64,000 bases of DNA, from contig JAKQWO010000070.1 in assembly GCA_029561955.1 (NCBI GenBank), forward strand, positions 1-64,000, given 5' to 3'. Every line of letters starts with the position of its first letter. The first letter of the stretch is position 1. The position numbers and the translations under genes were made by a program. This DNA comes from Candidatus Cloacimonadota bacterium. Its GTDB lineage: Bacteria > Cloacimonadota > Cloacimonadia > Cloacimonadales > Cloacimonadaceae. Below, one piece after another: positions 1-7,870 of this stretch. Under the pieces are notes generated by a model. It was not told where the DNA came from, searched no databases, and saw only the letters and a program-made list of their open reading frames with translations.

Positions 1-100
1 AGCAGGTTACACGTTTGGGCGGAGAAGGCGCTCAGAAAGTGGTGAACCTTTTCAAAAAGTCAAATATATCGATAATTTCTCGGTTTTTTACGGGGGATTT
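1..100 (+). repeat. Interspersed repeat R1, copy A (cut by window edge)
   Basis: The first 100 bases match the distal third of a roughly 300-bp repeat found in fuller form at 14668-14970, 32795-33100 (inverted) and 49953-50259. Shared blocks are GGTTACACGTTTGGG followed by GGTGAACCTTTTCAAAAAGT and then CTCGGTTTTT. The 5' part of this copy, including the hairpin seen in the other copies, lies outside the window. It is joined after about 20 bases to the separate hairpin element R2. Confidence 0.85.
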
Positions 101-119
101 ACCTCCTCACCACCCACCT

Positions 120-210
120 CGCCCTTGCTTACCCGCAGGGAGATGCCGTGCAGATACTCGGGTTTTTCCCGAGTGGCTCCGAGTAATCACCGGGCGGCTA
201 AGCAGGGGCG
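120..210 (+). repeat. Structured hairpin repeat R2, copy 1
   Basis: The two ends are complementary over 12 positions (120-131 with 199-210, one T:G wobble). The centre holds a perfect 7-bp hairpin (156-162 with 168-174) around a TTTTT loop. A second copy with the same 85-bp core is at 33191-33275, where the wobble becomes a normal pair and the loop reads AAAAA. It could be a MITE-like element, a REP-type palindrome or a structured RNA; no coding function is visible. Confidence 0.75.
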
Positions 211-232
211 ATTGCTGAACCACCCATGTACA

Positions 233-328
233 GTCGCTCGCTGAAGCGACCAATGTTGCAATACCACCGCAATAAAATACAGTTTGATTTTCCCGAGCAT
301 CCCAGCAAACGGCGGTTCGGCGACCGCC
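233..328. repeat. R3 short palindromes (two units)
   Basis: Two small dyads sit here: GTCGCT/AGCGAC (233-250, six-base spacer) and GGCGGT-TCGGCG-ACCGCC (311-328). They belong to a family of extragenic palindromes seen at about seven other places in the window, always outside genes. The rest of 329-537 is AT-rich and shows nothing else recognisable. Confidence 0.6.
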
Positions 329-537
329 CGTACAGGGCGCTAAGTAAGGCAGACAAAGGCACACCGGCTCTACTGCATCATTTAGTCTTTTACCCTACCT
401 TTCTGTTCGTTGTTTTCATTTCTAGCCTTTTCCTTTCATCCCCCTAATTAGATGCCAAGTGAGCTGTTAGTGAGCTGCATTTCTGCTCGCAAAACTACCT
501 GATTTGCATACAGTGCTACCTCTTTAAAAAAAAGTGA

Positions 538-543
538 TTGACA
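538..543 (+). promoter_or_regulatory. Probable -35 element of the tRNA-Ser promoter
   Basis: TTGACA ends 36 nt before the mature 5' end of the tRNA-Ser gene. The same hexamer sits 36-37 nt before tRNA-Arg and tRNA-Lys elsewhere in the window. No good TATAAT is seen at the expected spacing (TTCAAG at 561-566). Confidence 0.5.
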
Positions 544-578
544 AAAAAAGCCCCTCCAGTTTCAAGGACTGAACCGAT

Positions 579-664
579 GGAGGATTAGTCCTAACTGGTA
601 AGGCAGCGGTCTTGAAAACCGCCGGGTTCTGCCCTTGGGGGTTCGAATCCCTCATCCTCCGCCA
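579..664 (+). tRNA. tRNA-Ser (anticodon TGA)
   Basis: The acceptor arms GGAGGAT and ATCCTCC pair. The anticodon stem-loop GCGGT-CTTGAAA-ACCGC carries TGA, a long variable arm typical of Ser follows, the T-loop is GTTCGAATC, and CCA is encoded at 662-664. It is the first of four tRNA genes within about 470 bp. Confidence 0.95.
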
Positions 665-705
665 CAAGTTTTATTTCGTGCATAGTGTGATCCTTTGTTG
701 ATAAA

Positions 706-800
<95 letters not shown>

Positions 801-808
801 ATTGATGC

Positions 809-883
809 TGGGCAGTCGCCAAGCGGTAAGGCAGCGGGTTTTGGTCCCGCCATCCGGGGGTTCGAATCCTCCCTGCCCAGCCA
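809..883 (+). tRNA. tRNA-Gln (anticodon TTG)
   Basis: The acceptor arms TGGGCAG and CTGCCCA pair. The anticodon stem-loop GCGGG-TTTTGGT-CCCGC contains TTG, the T-arm is standard and CCA is encoded. The following gene (972-1046) is a close copy with anticodon CTG, so the two probably arose by duplication. Confidence 0.95.
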
Positions 884-971
884 TGTAAACCATCTTTGGA
901 GGCATTCGCATACAGCGTCTACAGTGGAGAATATTCTTGCATGGGGTCTTTTATTTTTGCCTTTGAGATGC

Positions 972-1046
972 TGGGTAGTCGCCAAGCGGTAAGGCAGCAG
1001 GTTCTGGCCCTGCCATCCGGGGGTTCGAATCCTCCCTACCCAGCCA
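972..1046 (+). tRNA. tRNA-Gln (anticodon CTG)
   Basis: The acceptor arms TGGGTAG and CTACCCA pair. The anticodon stem-loop GCAGG-TTCTGGC-CCTGC contains CTG, and CCA is encoded. The D-arm and T-arm are nearly identical to the TTG isoacceptor upstream. Acceptor and anticodon stems differ by paired changes, so both genes look functional. Confidence 0.95.
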
Positions 1047-1146
1047 TTTTTCTTAGTTGTGAGTTGCCAGTTTTGTGTAATGAGTAGCTGACACAAGTAT
1101 CGGGGAACGATTATTCTTTGCTACAATCCATGCAGTTTTAGGCTAT

Positions 1147-1353
1147 TTATACTTCCCACGAATTACACGAATTTGCACGGATTATGAAGTTAGCCAGCCT
1201 TAGCTTTTTGCCTGATAATTCATGGCTTTCCTTCTCAAAACACTTCATCCCAGCTACGTTTTGGCACTGCTCACAACCCACAACTGGCAAATGATCACTG
1301 GTTTTCGGTATTTCACTCCAGCAAAGAAAGAGACAATATTTGCACGATCTCAT
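1147..1353 (-). CDS. Possible small Cys-rich protein (68 aa)
   Basis: The family is not recognised. The ATG at 1353 is directly preceded by a purine-rich GGAGAAAGGAG stretch, a plausible ribosome binding site. The product has CKYC at residues 4-7 and CEQC near 27-30, plus further cysteines, a pattern that could bind zinc. The last 15 codons run into an AATTCGTG-type repeat (R4), so the 3' end may be incidental. It is isolated between the tRNA cluster and pgi. It may be a real small zinc-ribbon-like gene or a chance frame. Confidence 0.35.
   Translation of the reverse strand: MRSCKYCLFLCWSEIPKTSDHLPVVGCEQCQNVAGMKCFEKESHELSGKKLRLANFIIRANSCNSWEV
1157..1182. repeat. R4 AATTCGTG-type repeat
   Basis: On the minus strand this reads ATCCGTGCAAATTCGTG followed by TAATTCGTGG, repeats at about 10-base spacing. 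The same motif occurs three times at 46813-46839 and once in fragment form near 52744. Its role is unknown. Confidence 0.5.
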
Positions 1354-1537
1354 ATCTCCTTTCTCCCCAATCGGTTATAGAACTGAGTTTTTCACTTTTT
1401 CGTCATCACAGCAACATCGTCAGAGTATATTATAGAGGGATGTGTTTCTGCAGACGAAATTGGCCAGATTTCGGGAAGCAGGCCGAGGCCAAATACTCCA
1501 CAAAGAGTGTCAGATGGTGCTGGCTCAGGGCGTTGGT

Positions 1538-2869
1538 TTAGTCTATCTTCAAATCTGTCAGGTAGTTTTCGTAACCTTTTTTCCCCATCAGCATGTAGGT
1601 GGCGTTTTTGCCTGCTTCCACGCCGGGTTGGTCAAGCGGGTTGATGTGGAGCAGCTTGCCGGTGAAGACAGTCTGGATCATATACATCATGATGAATTCA
1701 CCCAGATGAAATTCGTCTACCTGCGGGAAGGAGATGGTGCAGTTGGGGCGTCCTGCGCTGGTGAGGGCGTAGCTGGTGGCAAGTGCCTCTGCATTAAGCA
1801 GTTGAGACAGCGTTTTGCCGCCCAAATAGTTCACCTCTTCCCTATCCAGATGCAGATTGGGAATAGTGTAGTCAACGGCGAAATGTTCCACTTTGAGGAA
1901 GGTAAACACTTTATCATTGGGGCCTTCCACGTAGAGCTGCACTTGGGAGTGCTGGTCTGTGCTGCCCAAGGCTTTCACGGGGGTTTGGCCCACGAAGATG
2001 TCTCGGCCCTTCAGGTCCTTGCGTTTGCCTAAACTCTCTGCCCACAACTGTCTATACCAATCCGCAAAGTCGTAGAGTGAATTGGCGTAAGGCATCATCA
2101 CACTGATGTTTTTGCCTTGCTTCATGTAGAGGTAGTGCAAAAGTCCATTGAGATAGGCGGGATTATTCATCAAATTGGCTTCTGCGCATCTCTTCCTCAT
2201 GGCGGCTGCACCTTTGAGCAGAGCCTTGATGTCGATGCCGGCAAAAGCGCTGGAAACCAAGCCAACATCGCTAAGCACGGAAAAACGCCCACCCACGTTG
2301 TCCGGTACGATGAAAGAGGCATAGCCGTGGTCATTTACCAACTTACGGAGGAAACCCTTTTCCCGGTCTGTGGTCACGATAATGCGGGCTATGTAGTCGT
2401 TCGGGAAGGCTTTGCGCAGCTTTTCTGCCACGATCATATAGCTGGCCATAGTCTCAGCGGTCGTGCCGCTTTTGGTGATTACGTTGAAAATGGTGCTACC
2501 CAGCGTGATTTCATCCAGGATTTCGTCCAGAAAAACGGGGTCTACGTTGTCATATACCAATACTTTACGCTTGAGCATGGATGCTGTTTTGAGAGCGGAA
2601 TAGAGGGCTTTGTTGCCCAAGGCGGAACCACCTATGCCCAAGACCACCATGGTGTCAAAGCGATCGCCAAGTGAATCGATGTAAGATGTGATGTGATCTA
2701 CGTTTTGATCGGGTAGGTCGTAAAAGCCTAAGATGTTTTGCTGGCGGTCTTGTTGGATCTCAGCGTGGGCAGTTTCGACAGCCTCTTGCATGAGGGTGAG
2801 TTGATCCGGCTCTATACCGGTGCGTATCTTGGTGCTGTGAAGTAAGTTCTTGTAGTCGAAGGAGATCAT
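1538..2869 (-). CDS. pgi: Glucose-6-phosphate isomerase
   Basis: This 443-aa cytoplasmic enzyme interconverts glucose-6-phosphate and fructose-6-phosphate in glycolysis and gluconeogenesis. The phosphate-binding LGIGGSALG motif lies at residues 77-85. A SIS-domain pattern (SGTTAET) follows, then GGRFSVLS and the region around GSTDQHSQVQ that is characteristic of the family. Length fits the shorter bacterial/archaeal-type Pgi. It is the last gene of a long minus-strand run, 13 bases after ptsI, which couples it to the PTS-type regulators. Confidence 0.96.
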   Translation of the reverse strand: MISFDYKNLLHSTKIRTGIEPDQLTLMQEAVETAHAEIQQDRQQNILGFYDLPDQNVDHITSYIDSLGDRFDTMVVLGIGGSALGNKALYSALKTASMLKRKVLVYDNVDPVFLDEILDEITLGSTIFNVITKSGTTAETMASYMIVAEKLRKAFPNDYIARIIVTTDREKGFLRKLVNDHGYASFIVPDNVGGRFSVLSDVGLVSSAFAGIDIKALLKGAAAMRKRCAEANLMNNPAYLNGLLHYLYMKQGKNISVMMPYANSLYDFADWYRQLWAESLGKRKDLKGRDIFVGQTPVKALGSTDQHSQVQLYVEGPNDKVFTFLKVEHFAVDYTIPNLHLDREEVNYLGGKTLSQLLNAEALATSYALTSAGRPNCTISFPQVDEFHLGEFIMMYMIQTVFTGKLLHINPLDQPGVEAGKNATYMLMGKKGYENYLTDLKID

Positions 2870-2882
2870 GGCAGGGTTCCTT

Positions 2883-4607
2883 TTAGTCTTGATAGTAGTT
2901 TTTGAGTTTATTATAGATGAGGTTTTCCACCTTGTTAAGATGATCTAAATCGCCATTTTGCACCATTTCTTCCAGATGGAGATCACACTTTCTCACGATG
3001 GACTTGATGGTAGCGATTTTGGCTGGCTGCACGCTCAAATCCTCCAAGCCCAAGCCAACCAACAGTGGCACATACTGGAGAATGGAGGCCATTTCACCGC
3101 AGACGCCCACGGTGATACCGGCTTTGCGAGCCGCTTTGAGCACCATCTGGATCAATCTCAACACAGATGGATGGTGCTGCGCATATTTATAGCTCAGGGT
3201 CTCGGAATTGCGGTCTACGGCCAAGGTGTATTGGGTGAGATCGTTGGTGCCGATGCTGAAGAAATCCGCTTCAGAAGCCAAGATGTCGGCACAAAGAGCT
3301 GCGGAAGGAATCTCAATCATCACTCCGATGGGGATGTCTGCTTTGTGCTTGATGCCTTGTTCTGCAAGTTCTGCTGAGCATTCGGCGACCAATTCCTTGG
3401 CCTCAAGCAGGTCTTCCACATCGTTGACCATGGGAAACATCAGTTGCAGATTGCCTTCCACTGCTGCCCGCATCACCGCTTTGATCTGAATCTTGAAGAT
3501 GTCGGGTCTGAAAAGGGAGAATCTCAAGCCTCTGCAGCCCAAGAAGGGATTTTCTTCCGGCTCAAAAGGGATGAGGTGCGAGAGTTTGTCGCCTCCGAGG
3601 TCAAAGGTGCGGATAGTGACTGGAAATGGAGCCATATCCTTGGCTACCGAGGAATAGATCTGAAACTGCTCTTCCTCATCCGGAAGGCTGCTGCGATCCA
3701 GATAGAGAAATTCGGTTCTAAAGAGGCCTATCCCCTCAGCGCCCATGGCTTTAAGGGCAGCTGCTTCTTCGGGAAGTTCAATGTTGACGTTGATGCGCAC
3801 CCTTCTGCCTGTGGAAGTGATGGCGGGCTCCAAAGCGCGGGCTTGATCTTTGAGGAGGGAGGCTTCCATGGCTTTTTTGAGCTTTTCATAGTGCTTAAGG
3901 GTAGCGGCATCGGGATTGACGATGAGTTCGCCCTGAGTGGCATCCACGATCACCTGCTGGCCGTCTTTGACCTTGAAAGCCAGCTCGGCAATGGAAGTGA
4001 TAGCCACGATGTTGAGTCCACGGGAAAGGATGGCTGCATGCGATGTATAGGCACCTTTTTGGCTCACCCAAGCGCCAATGCCTTTGGAGGCCATGCTGCT
4101 GATGAGCGTGGGGCTGGGTTCAAGACAGAAGAGCACTTCACCTGGTTGAAACGCAGCTAAGGGTTCTGAATGAACATCTAAAAGGATGTCCAAAAGCCTT
4201 TGCTGCACGTCTTTATAGTCTACTGCACGTGAGGCAAAGAAGTCGTTTTGCATCCCTTCAAAGTGGGTGATTACTTCGTCAAAGGCGATCTTTACTGCAC
4301 TGGGAGCGGTATTCAGTTCTTGTAACACCAGGTTTTCCAGCTTGAGCAGGATGTCTGGGTCTGCCAGAATCATCTCCTGTGTCTCGAAGATTTCCTTTTC
4401 CTGCCCGTCGTCTGGGAGAGTGGTCAATATCTGGCGCACCTGAACTAAGGCAACATCAATGGAGCTGGTTAGGTGTTCAAATTCAGCAACTGCTTCGTCT
4501 TCAGTCACATGGTCATGTTGAATGATGGGCGCTTTAGAGACTAAAAACCTTGCTTTGCCGATGTAGATACCGGGGTTGATGCTTTTAGCCTTGAAAACGT
4601 TCATCAT
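2883..4607 (-). CDS. ptsI: PTS enzyme I (phosphoenolpyruvate-protein phosphotransferase)
   Basis: It transfers phosphate from phosphoenolpyruvate to HPr. The phospho-histidine swivel motif is GAYTSHAAILSR near residue 190. The C-terminal PEP-binding TIM barrel shows GIGLFRTEFLY, FFSIGTNDLTQY and GVCGEMAS. I start it at the ATG at 4607 (next ATG at 4604), two bases after the ptsH stop. An upstream ATG at 4652 would overlap ptsH by more than 40 bases and add an unrelated N-terminus. The length (about 575 aa) is normal. No PTS permease is visible nearby, so its use may be regulatory. Confidence 0.95.
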   Translation of the reverse strand: MMNVFKAKSINPGIYIGKARFLVSKAPIIQHDHVTEDEAVAEFEHLTSSIDVALVQVRQILTTLPDDGQEKEIFETQEMILADPDILLKLENLVLQELNTAPSAVKIAFDEVITHFEGMQNDFFASRAVDYKDVQQRLLDILLDVHSEPLAAFQPGEVLFCLEPSPTLISSMASKGIGAWVSQKGAYTSHAAILSRGLNIVAITSIAELAFKVKDGQQVIVDATQGELIVNPDAATLKHYEKLKKAMEASLLKDQARALEPAITSTGRRVRINVNIELPEEAAALKAMGAEGIGLFRTEFLYLDRSSLPDEEEQFQIYSSVAKDMAPFPVTIRTFDLGGDKLSHLIPFEPEENPFLGCRGLRFSLFRPDIFKIQIKAVMRAAVEGNLQLMFPMVNDVEDLLEAKELVAECSAELAEQGIKHKADIPIGVMIEIPSAALCADILASEADFFSIGTNDLTQYTLAVDRNSETLSYKYAQHHPSVLRLIQMVLKAARKAGITVGVCGEMASILQYVPLLVGLGLEDLSVQPAKIATIKSIVRKCDLHLEEMVQNGDLDHLNKVENLIYNKLKNYYQD

Positions 4608-4608
4608 G

Positions 4609-4872
4609 TTATAACCTAAAACCGCCTTCGATGAGGGAAGAGACCTCCTCAATCAAGTATTCTGCATCCACTCCCTGGGCGATGAGCGTCAAGACAGCGC
4701 CATTCTCTGCTGCCAACATCATCACGCCCATGATGCTCTTGCCATTTACCTTTACGCCATCTCTTTCTATGTAAAACTCGCTGCGAAACTTGGTAGCCGC
4801 CTTCACTATCAAAGCGGCAGGACGTGCGTGTAAGCCGTGTTCACTATTTACTGTTACCGTCTTTTGGATCAT
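4609..4872 (-). CDS. ptsH: HPr phosphocarrier protein
   Basis: This 87-aa protein accepts phosphate from enzyme I at His15 (HGLHARPAA, residues 12-20). It also carries the regulatory Ser46 (VNGKSIMGVM), which is the target of HPr kinase/phosphorylase. Both residues fall at the canonical numbers. Its start overlaps the end of hprK by 29 bases and its stop is one base from ptsI, so kinase, substrate and enzyme I are translationally linked. Presence of Ser46 next to hprK implies dual phosphorylation control. Confidence 0.96.
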   Translation of the reverse strand: MIQKTVTVNSEHGLHARPAALIVKAATKFRSEFYIERDGVKVNGKSIMGVMMLAAENGAVLTLIAQGVDAEYLIEEVSSLIEGGFRL

Positions 4873-5830
4873 TTTCTGTTGCTTGCACCTTTTTAAACAG
4901 AGTCTGTTTGCGTATCTCTTCGTGTATCTTGCGGTTGAAGTCCTCAGCAGCGTCGTAGCCTGAGCCTTTAAGGATCTGGTTCATGGCCGCCACTTCCACT
5001 ATGACGGATACGTTTTTGCCCGGCGAAATCGGTAGATAAATCATGGGGAGCTTAACACCTAAGTGATCTACATAATTAGCTTTAAGACCTATTCTCTCAT
5101 ACTCTGTATTCTCTTGCCAAGGCATCAATTCGATCTGCAGATCAATGGTCTTCTCACGTCTAACTCTCTCTATACCAAACATTTTCTCCACGTTGACCAC
5201 GCCCACGCCTCTGATCTCCATAAAGTGGCCAAATTCACGTCCGCTGCGGCCTACGATCGTATCATTCAGGTTGCGCATGTTGATCATATCATCGCCCACC
5301 AAGCTGTGCCCTCGGGAGATCAGGTCAAGCGCACATTCGCTTTTGCCGATGCCGCTTTTGCCGGTGATCAGGATGCCCAAACCGAAGACATCGACCAAGG
5401 TGGCGTGGATGGTCTTTTCCAGGGCAAAAACGTCCATGAGATAGCGATTTATCTGCGAGATGAGCTGCACGGTGGAAAGCCTGCTGGAGAAGATGGGGAT
5501 GTTGAGATCGTTGGCCAGGTATTCGACAGAGGGAGGGAGGCTGAGACCTTTGGAGATGATCACGCAGGGAATATCCATCTTAAAGAGCTCCCTGAGCCGC
5601 TCCAGCATGGGTTGTTCCTTGAGGCTTTGCAGGTAGCGAACTTCTGCCTCGCCAAAGATTTGGATGCGTTCGGGAGTGAAGACCTCCAGCCAGCCTGCGA
5701 GAGCCAATCCCGGACGGTTGAAGTAGGGCGTGACTATCCTTTTGTTGATGGTATGGGGCTCGGTGACCAGCGAAAGAGCGAAGTCCTTGCGCTTGTCCTC
5801 AAAGAGTTGTTTAACTGTTAGTTCTCGCAT
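4844..5830 (-). CDS. hprK: HPr kinase/phosphorylase
   Basis: It phosphorylates and dephosphorylates HPr on Ser46 in response to metabolic state. The N-terminal domain is followed by the conserved His in TIHATLVDVFG, the Walker A GKSGIGKS near residue 157 and the family signature MEIRGVGVVNV near 205. The product is 328 aa from the ATG at 5830, which follows a GGGGGAAG purine run. A longer frame reaching 5920 adds 30 residues of poor quality and would run into hpf. The order hpf-hprK-ptsH-ptsI suggests one transcript. Confidence 0.95.
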   Translation of the reverse strand: MRELTVKQLFEDKRKDFALSLVTEPHTINKRIVTPYFNRPGLALAGWLEVFTPERIQIFGEAEVRYLQSLKEQPMLERLRELFKMDIPCVIISKGLSLPPSVEYLANDLNIPIFSSRLSTVQLISQINRYLMDVFALEKTIHATLVDVFGLGILITGKSGIGKSECALDLISRGHSLVGDDMINMRNLNDTIVGRSGREFGHFMEIRGVGVVNVEKMFGIERVRREKTIDLQIELMPWQENTEYERIGLKANYVDHLGVKLPMIYLPISPGKNVSVIVEVAAMNQILKGSGYDAAEDFNRKIHEEIRKQTLFKKVQATENDPKDGNSK

Positions 5831-5909
5831 ATGTCTTCCCCCACTTGGTTTAATCACACCCTCCGGCATGATGTCACACCGGAGGGTGCATAGATATGTG
5901 TTTTGGGAT

Positions 5910-6446
5910 TTATGGTTCAAACAGCTTGTAGTGTTCGTCGTCCTTCTTGACTAAGACGTTAAGGCGATCTGTCTCAACGTTTTTGAAGATGAGGAATTCC
6001 TCAGTCCCGGCGTCAATGGCTTCCATGGCCTCTTGGACGTCCATGATTTCCGGGACTACTCGTTTGGTTTTGACAGTTTTACGAGCCCTATCTTGCTGAT
6101 TAACCAGGATGTCTGAAGCTCTTGAGAAGGTCTGAAAATGCTCCTTCAGAGCTCTTTTCTGGTGGGTGGTCACACGGTCTTTGAGCTTTTTGATCTGCGT
6201 CTCGATCCTTTCCAAAGCCATGTCAATGGATAAATACATATCCATCGCTTCGGCTTGGCTTTGCAGGTTAAATCTGGATGCCTGCATGGATACTTCACAG
6301 ATGTTGCGGTTGTTTTCGAGGGCCAAAGTGACGTGCATGTGGATGATGTGGTCAAAATACTTAGTTACTTTGAGGCAAGCAGTTTCCACATAGTCGCGGA
6401 TGGCTTTGGTGAGTTCGAAGTGACGAGCAGTAATGGTAATCTGCAT
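5910..6446 (-). CDS. hpf: Ribosome hibernation-promoting factor, long form
   Basis: This 178-aa protein dimerises 70S ribosomes into 100S particles in stationary phase. The N-terminal HPF/RaiA domain starts MQITITARHFELT. A linker is followed by the C-terminal dimerisation domain (MDVQEAMEAIDAG to the KLFEP end), which defines the long form. It has a strong AAGGAGG site eight bases before the ATG. In many bacteria hpf follows rpoN; here lpdA has come between them. Confidence 0.95.
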   Translation of the reverse strand: MQITITARHFELTKAIRDYVETACLKVTKYFDHIIHMHVTLALENNRNICEVSMQASRFNLQSQAEAMDMYLSIDMALERIETQIKKLKDRVTTHQKRALKEHFQTFSRASDILVNQQDRARKTVKTKRVVPEIMDVQEAMEAIDAGTEEFLIFKNVETDRLNVLVKKDDEHYKLFEP

Positions 6447-6460
6447 GTGTGAAACCTCCT

Positions 6461-7861
6461 TTAGATTTTATGTATCGACATTTTTCGGATATCTTCGATT
6501 GATTCTTTGATGGATTCGCTGAGGGTGGGATGTGCGAAGACCACTTCTTCCACCATCTTAGCTTTTGCTCCCAAGGAGATGAATATGGCCCCTTGTCCGA
6601 TGAGCTCGGCTGCATTAGGGCCCAGGATGTGCATGCCCACCAGCGTCTCATCATCTGCACGGGCGATAGTCTTGACAAAGCCAGTGGTATCACCCATGGC
6701 CATTGCTTTTCCGCTGGCGGAGAAGGGGAACTTACCCACGATGATCTCGCCATACTTTTCCTTGGCCTCTGCTTCGGAAAGCCCCACCGAAGCCAGCTCG
6801 GGTGAGGTGAAGGTGCAACGGGGGATATTGGCATAATTGAGTGGCTGGATATGGCTTTCTTTGCCTTCAAATTCGTCCTTGATCAGCTCTGCCACCATCA
6901 AGCCCTGCTTGGATGCAGTGTGCGCCAAAGCCAGCTTTCCGGTCACGTCACCGATGGCAAAGATGCCCTTGAGGGAAGTGCGCATCTGGTCGTCAATGAC
7001 CACAGCGCCCTTTTCCATCTCGGGTGCTTCTGCAGGAAAGTCTATATCCAGGTTCGGTGCTCTGCCCACGCTCATCAGCACCTTTTCCACTGTCAAAGTG
7101 CTGTCGTTGGAAAGCCCCAGTTCCAAGCCTGCATCCGTCTTCTTGATGGATTGCAAGCCCACGTTGGTGCTGATCTTGATACCTTGTTTCTTGAGGGCGG
7201 GAGCCAAGCGTCTACACATTTCGTCGTCTTCCAGAGCCACGATGCGGGGCAGAAACTCGATGATATGCACCTCTACGCCAAAGCTATTCATGATGGAGGC
7301 AAATTCGCAACCGATCACGCCGCCACCGATCACAGCAAGGCTTTTGGGCAGCTTGTCTAAAGCTAAAATCCCAGTGGAAGACAGCACATCCACTTCATCT
7401 ATCGTGATGTTGGGCAAAGTTTTGGAGATGGAGCCGGTAGCAAGAATCACACGCTCGCCGCTCAGCTCTTCACCGGAATCCAGCATGATCTTCCATTTGT
7501 CTCCCAGAGGAGCAATAGCAGTGGCTCTCGCCTTGATCACTTCAATGGAGCGCTTTTTGAATAAAAACTCTATGCCGCCCACCAACTGCTCCACAATCTT
7601 GTTCTTGCGTTCAAACACCTGAGCATAATCCACGGGCAGATTGGCAGCAGGCAAGCCAAATCGATCAGCTTCTTTCATTTCACGATACAGCTCTGCGCTC
7701 TTCACCAGAGCTTTGGTGGGAATGCAACCACAATTGAGACACACACCACCCAAGCGCTGCGACTCCACCACAGCGCAAGAGATGCCATATTGAGCGAGAC
7801 GGATGGCCGTCTCATAACCACCAGGGCCTCCACCGATGATCACTACTTGATATTCTTTCAT
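6461..7861 (-). CDS. lpdA: Dihydrolipoamide dehydrogenase
   Basis: This FAD-dependent E3 enzyme reoxidises lipoamide for 2-oxoacid dehydrogenases or the glycine cleavage system. The FAD motif is GGGPGG (residues 10-15), the redox disulfide is C41-C46 within CLNCGCIPTK, and an NAD-binding GGGVIG motif follows. The catalytic HPTLSES lies near the C-terminus. The length of 466 aa is normal. An extra Cys44 sits between the redox pair. No other complex subunits are nearby, and its place between rpoN and hpf is unusual. Confidence 0.95.
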   Translation of the reverse strand: MKEYQVVIIGGGPGGYETAIRLAQYGISCAVVESQRLGGVCLNCGCIPTKALVKSAELYREMKEADRFGLPAANLPVDYAQVFERKNKIVEQLVGGIEFLFKKRSIEVIKARATAIAPLGDKWKIMLDSGEELSGERVILATGSISKTLPNITIDEVDVLSSTGILALDKLPKSLAVIGGGVIGCEFASIMNSFGVEVHIIEFLPRIVALEDDEMCRRLAPALKKQGIKISTNVGLQSIKKTDAGLELGLSNDSTLTVEKVLMSVGRAPNLDIDFPAEAPEMEKGAVVIDDQMRTSLKGIFAIGDVTGKLALAHTASKQGLMVAELIKDEFEGKESHIQPLNYANIPRCTFTSPELASVGLSEAEAKEKYGEIIVGKFPFSASGKAMAMGDTTGFVKTIARADDETLVGMHILGPNAAELIGQGAIFISLGAKAKMVEEVVFAHPTLSESIKESIEDIRKMSIHKI

Positions 7862-7870
7862 TTTGTTCTA

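Noticed and set aside
15-447. Small reading frames across repeat DNA at the window start
   Set aside because: They run through R1, R2 and R3 sequences and have no ribosome site or recognisable product.
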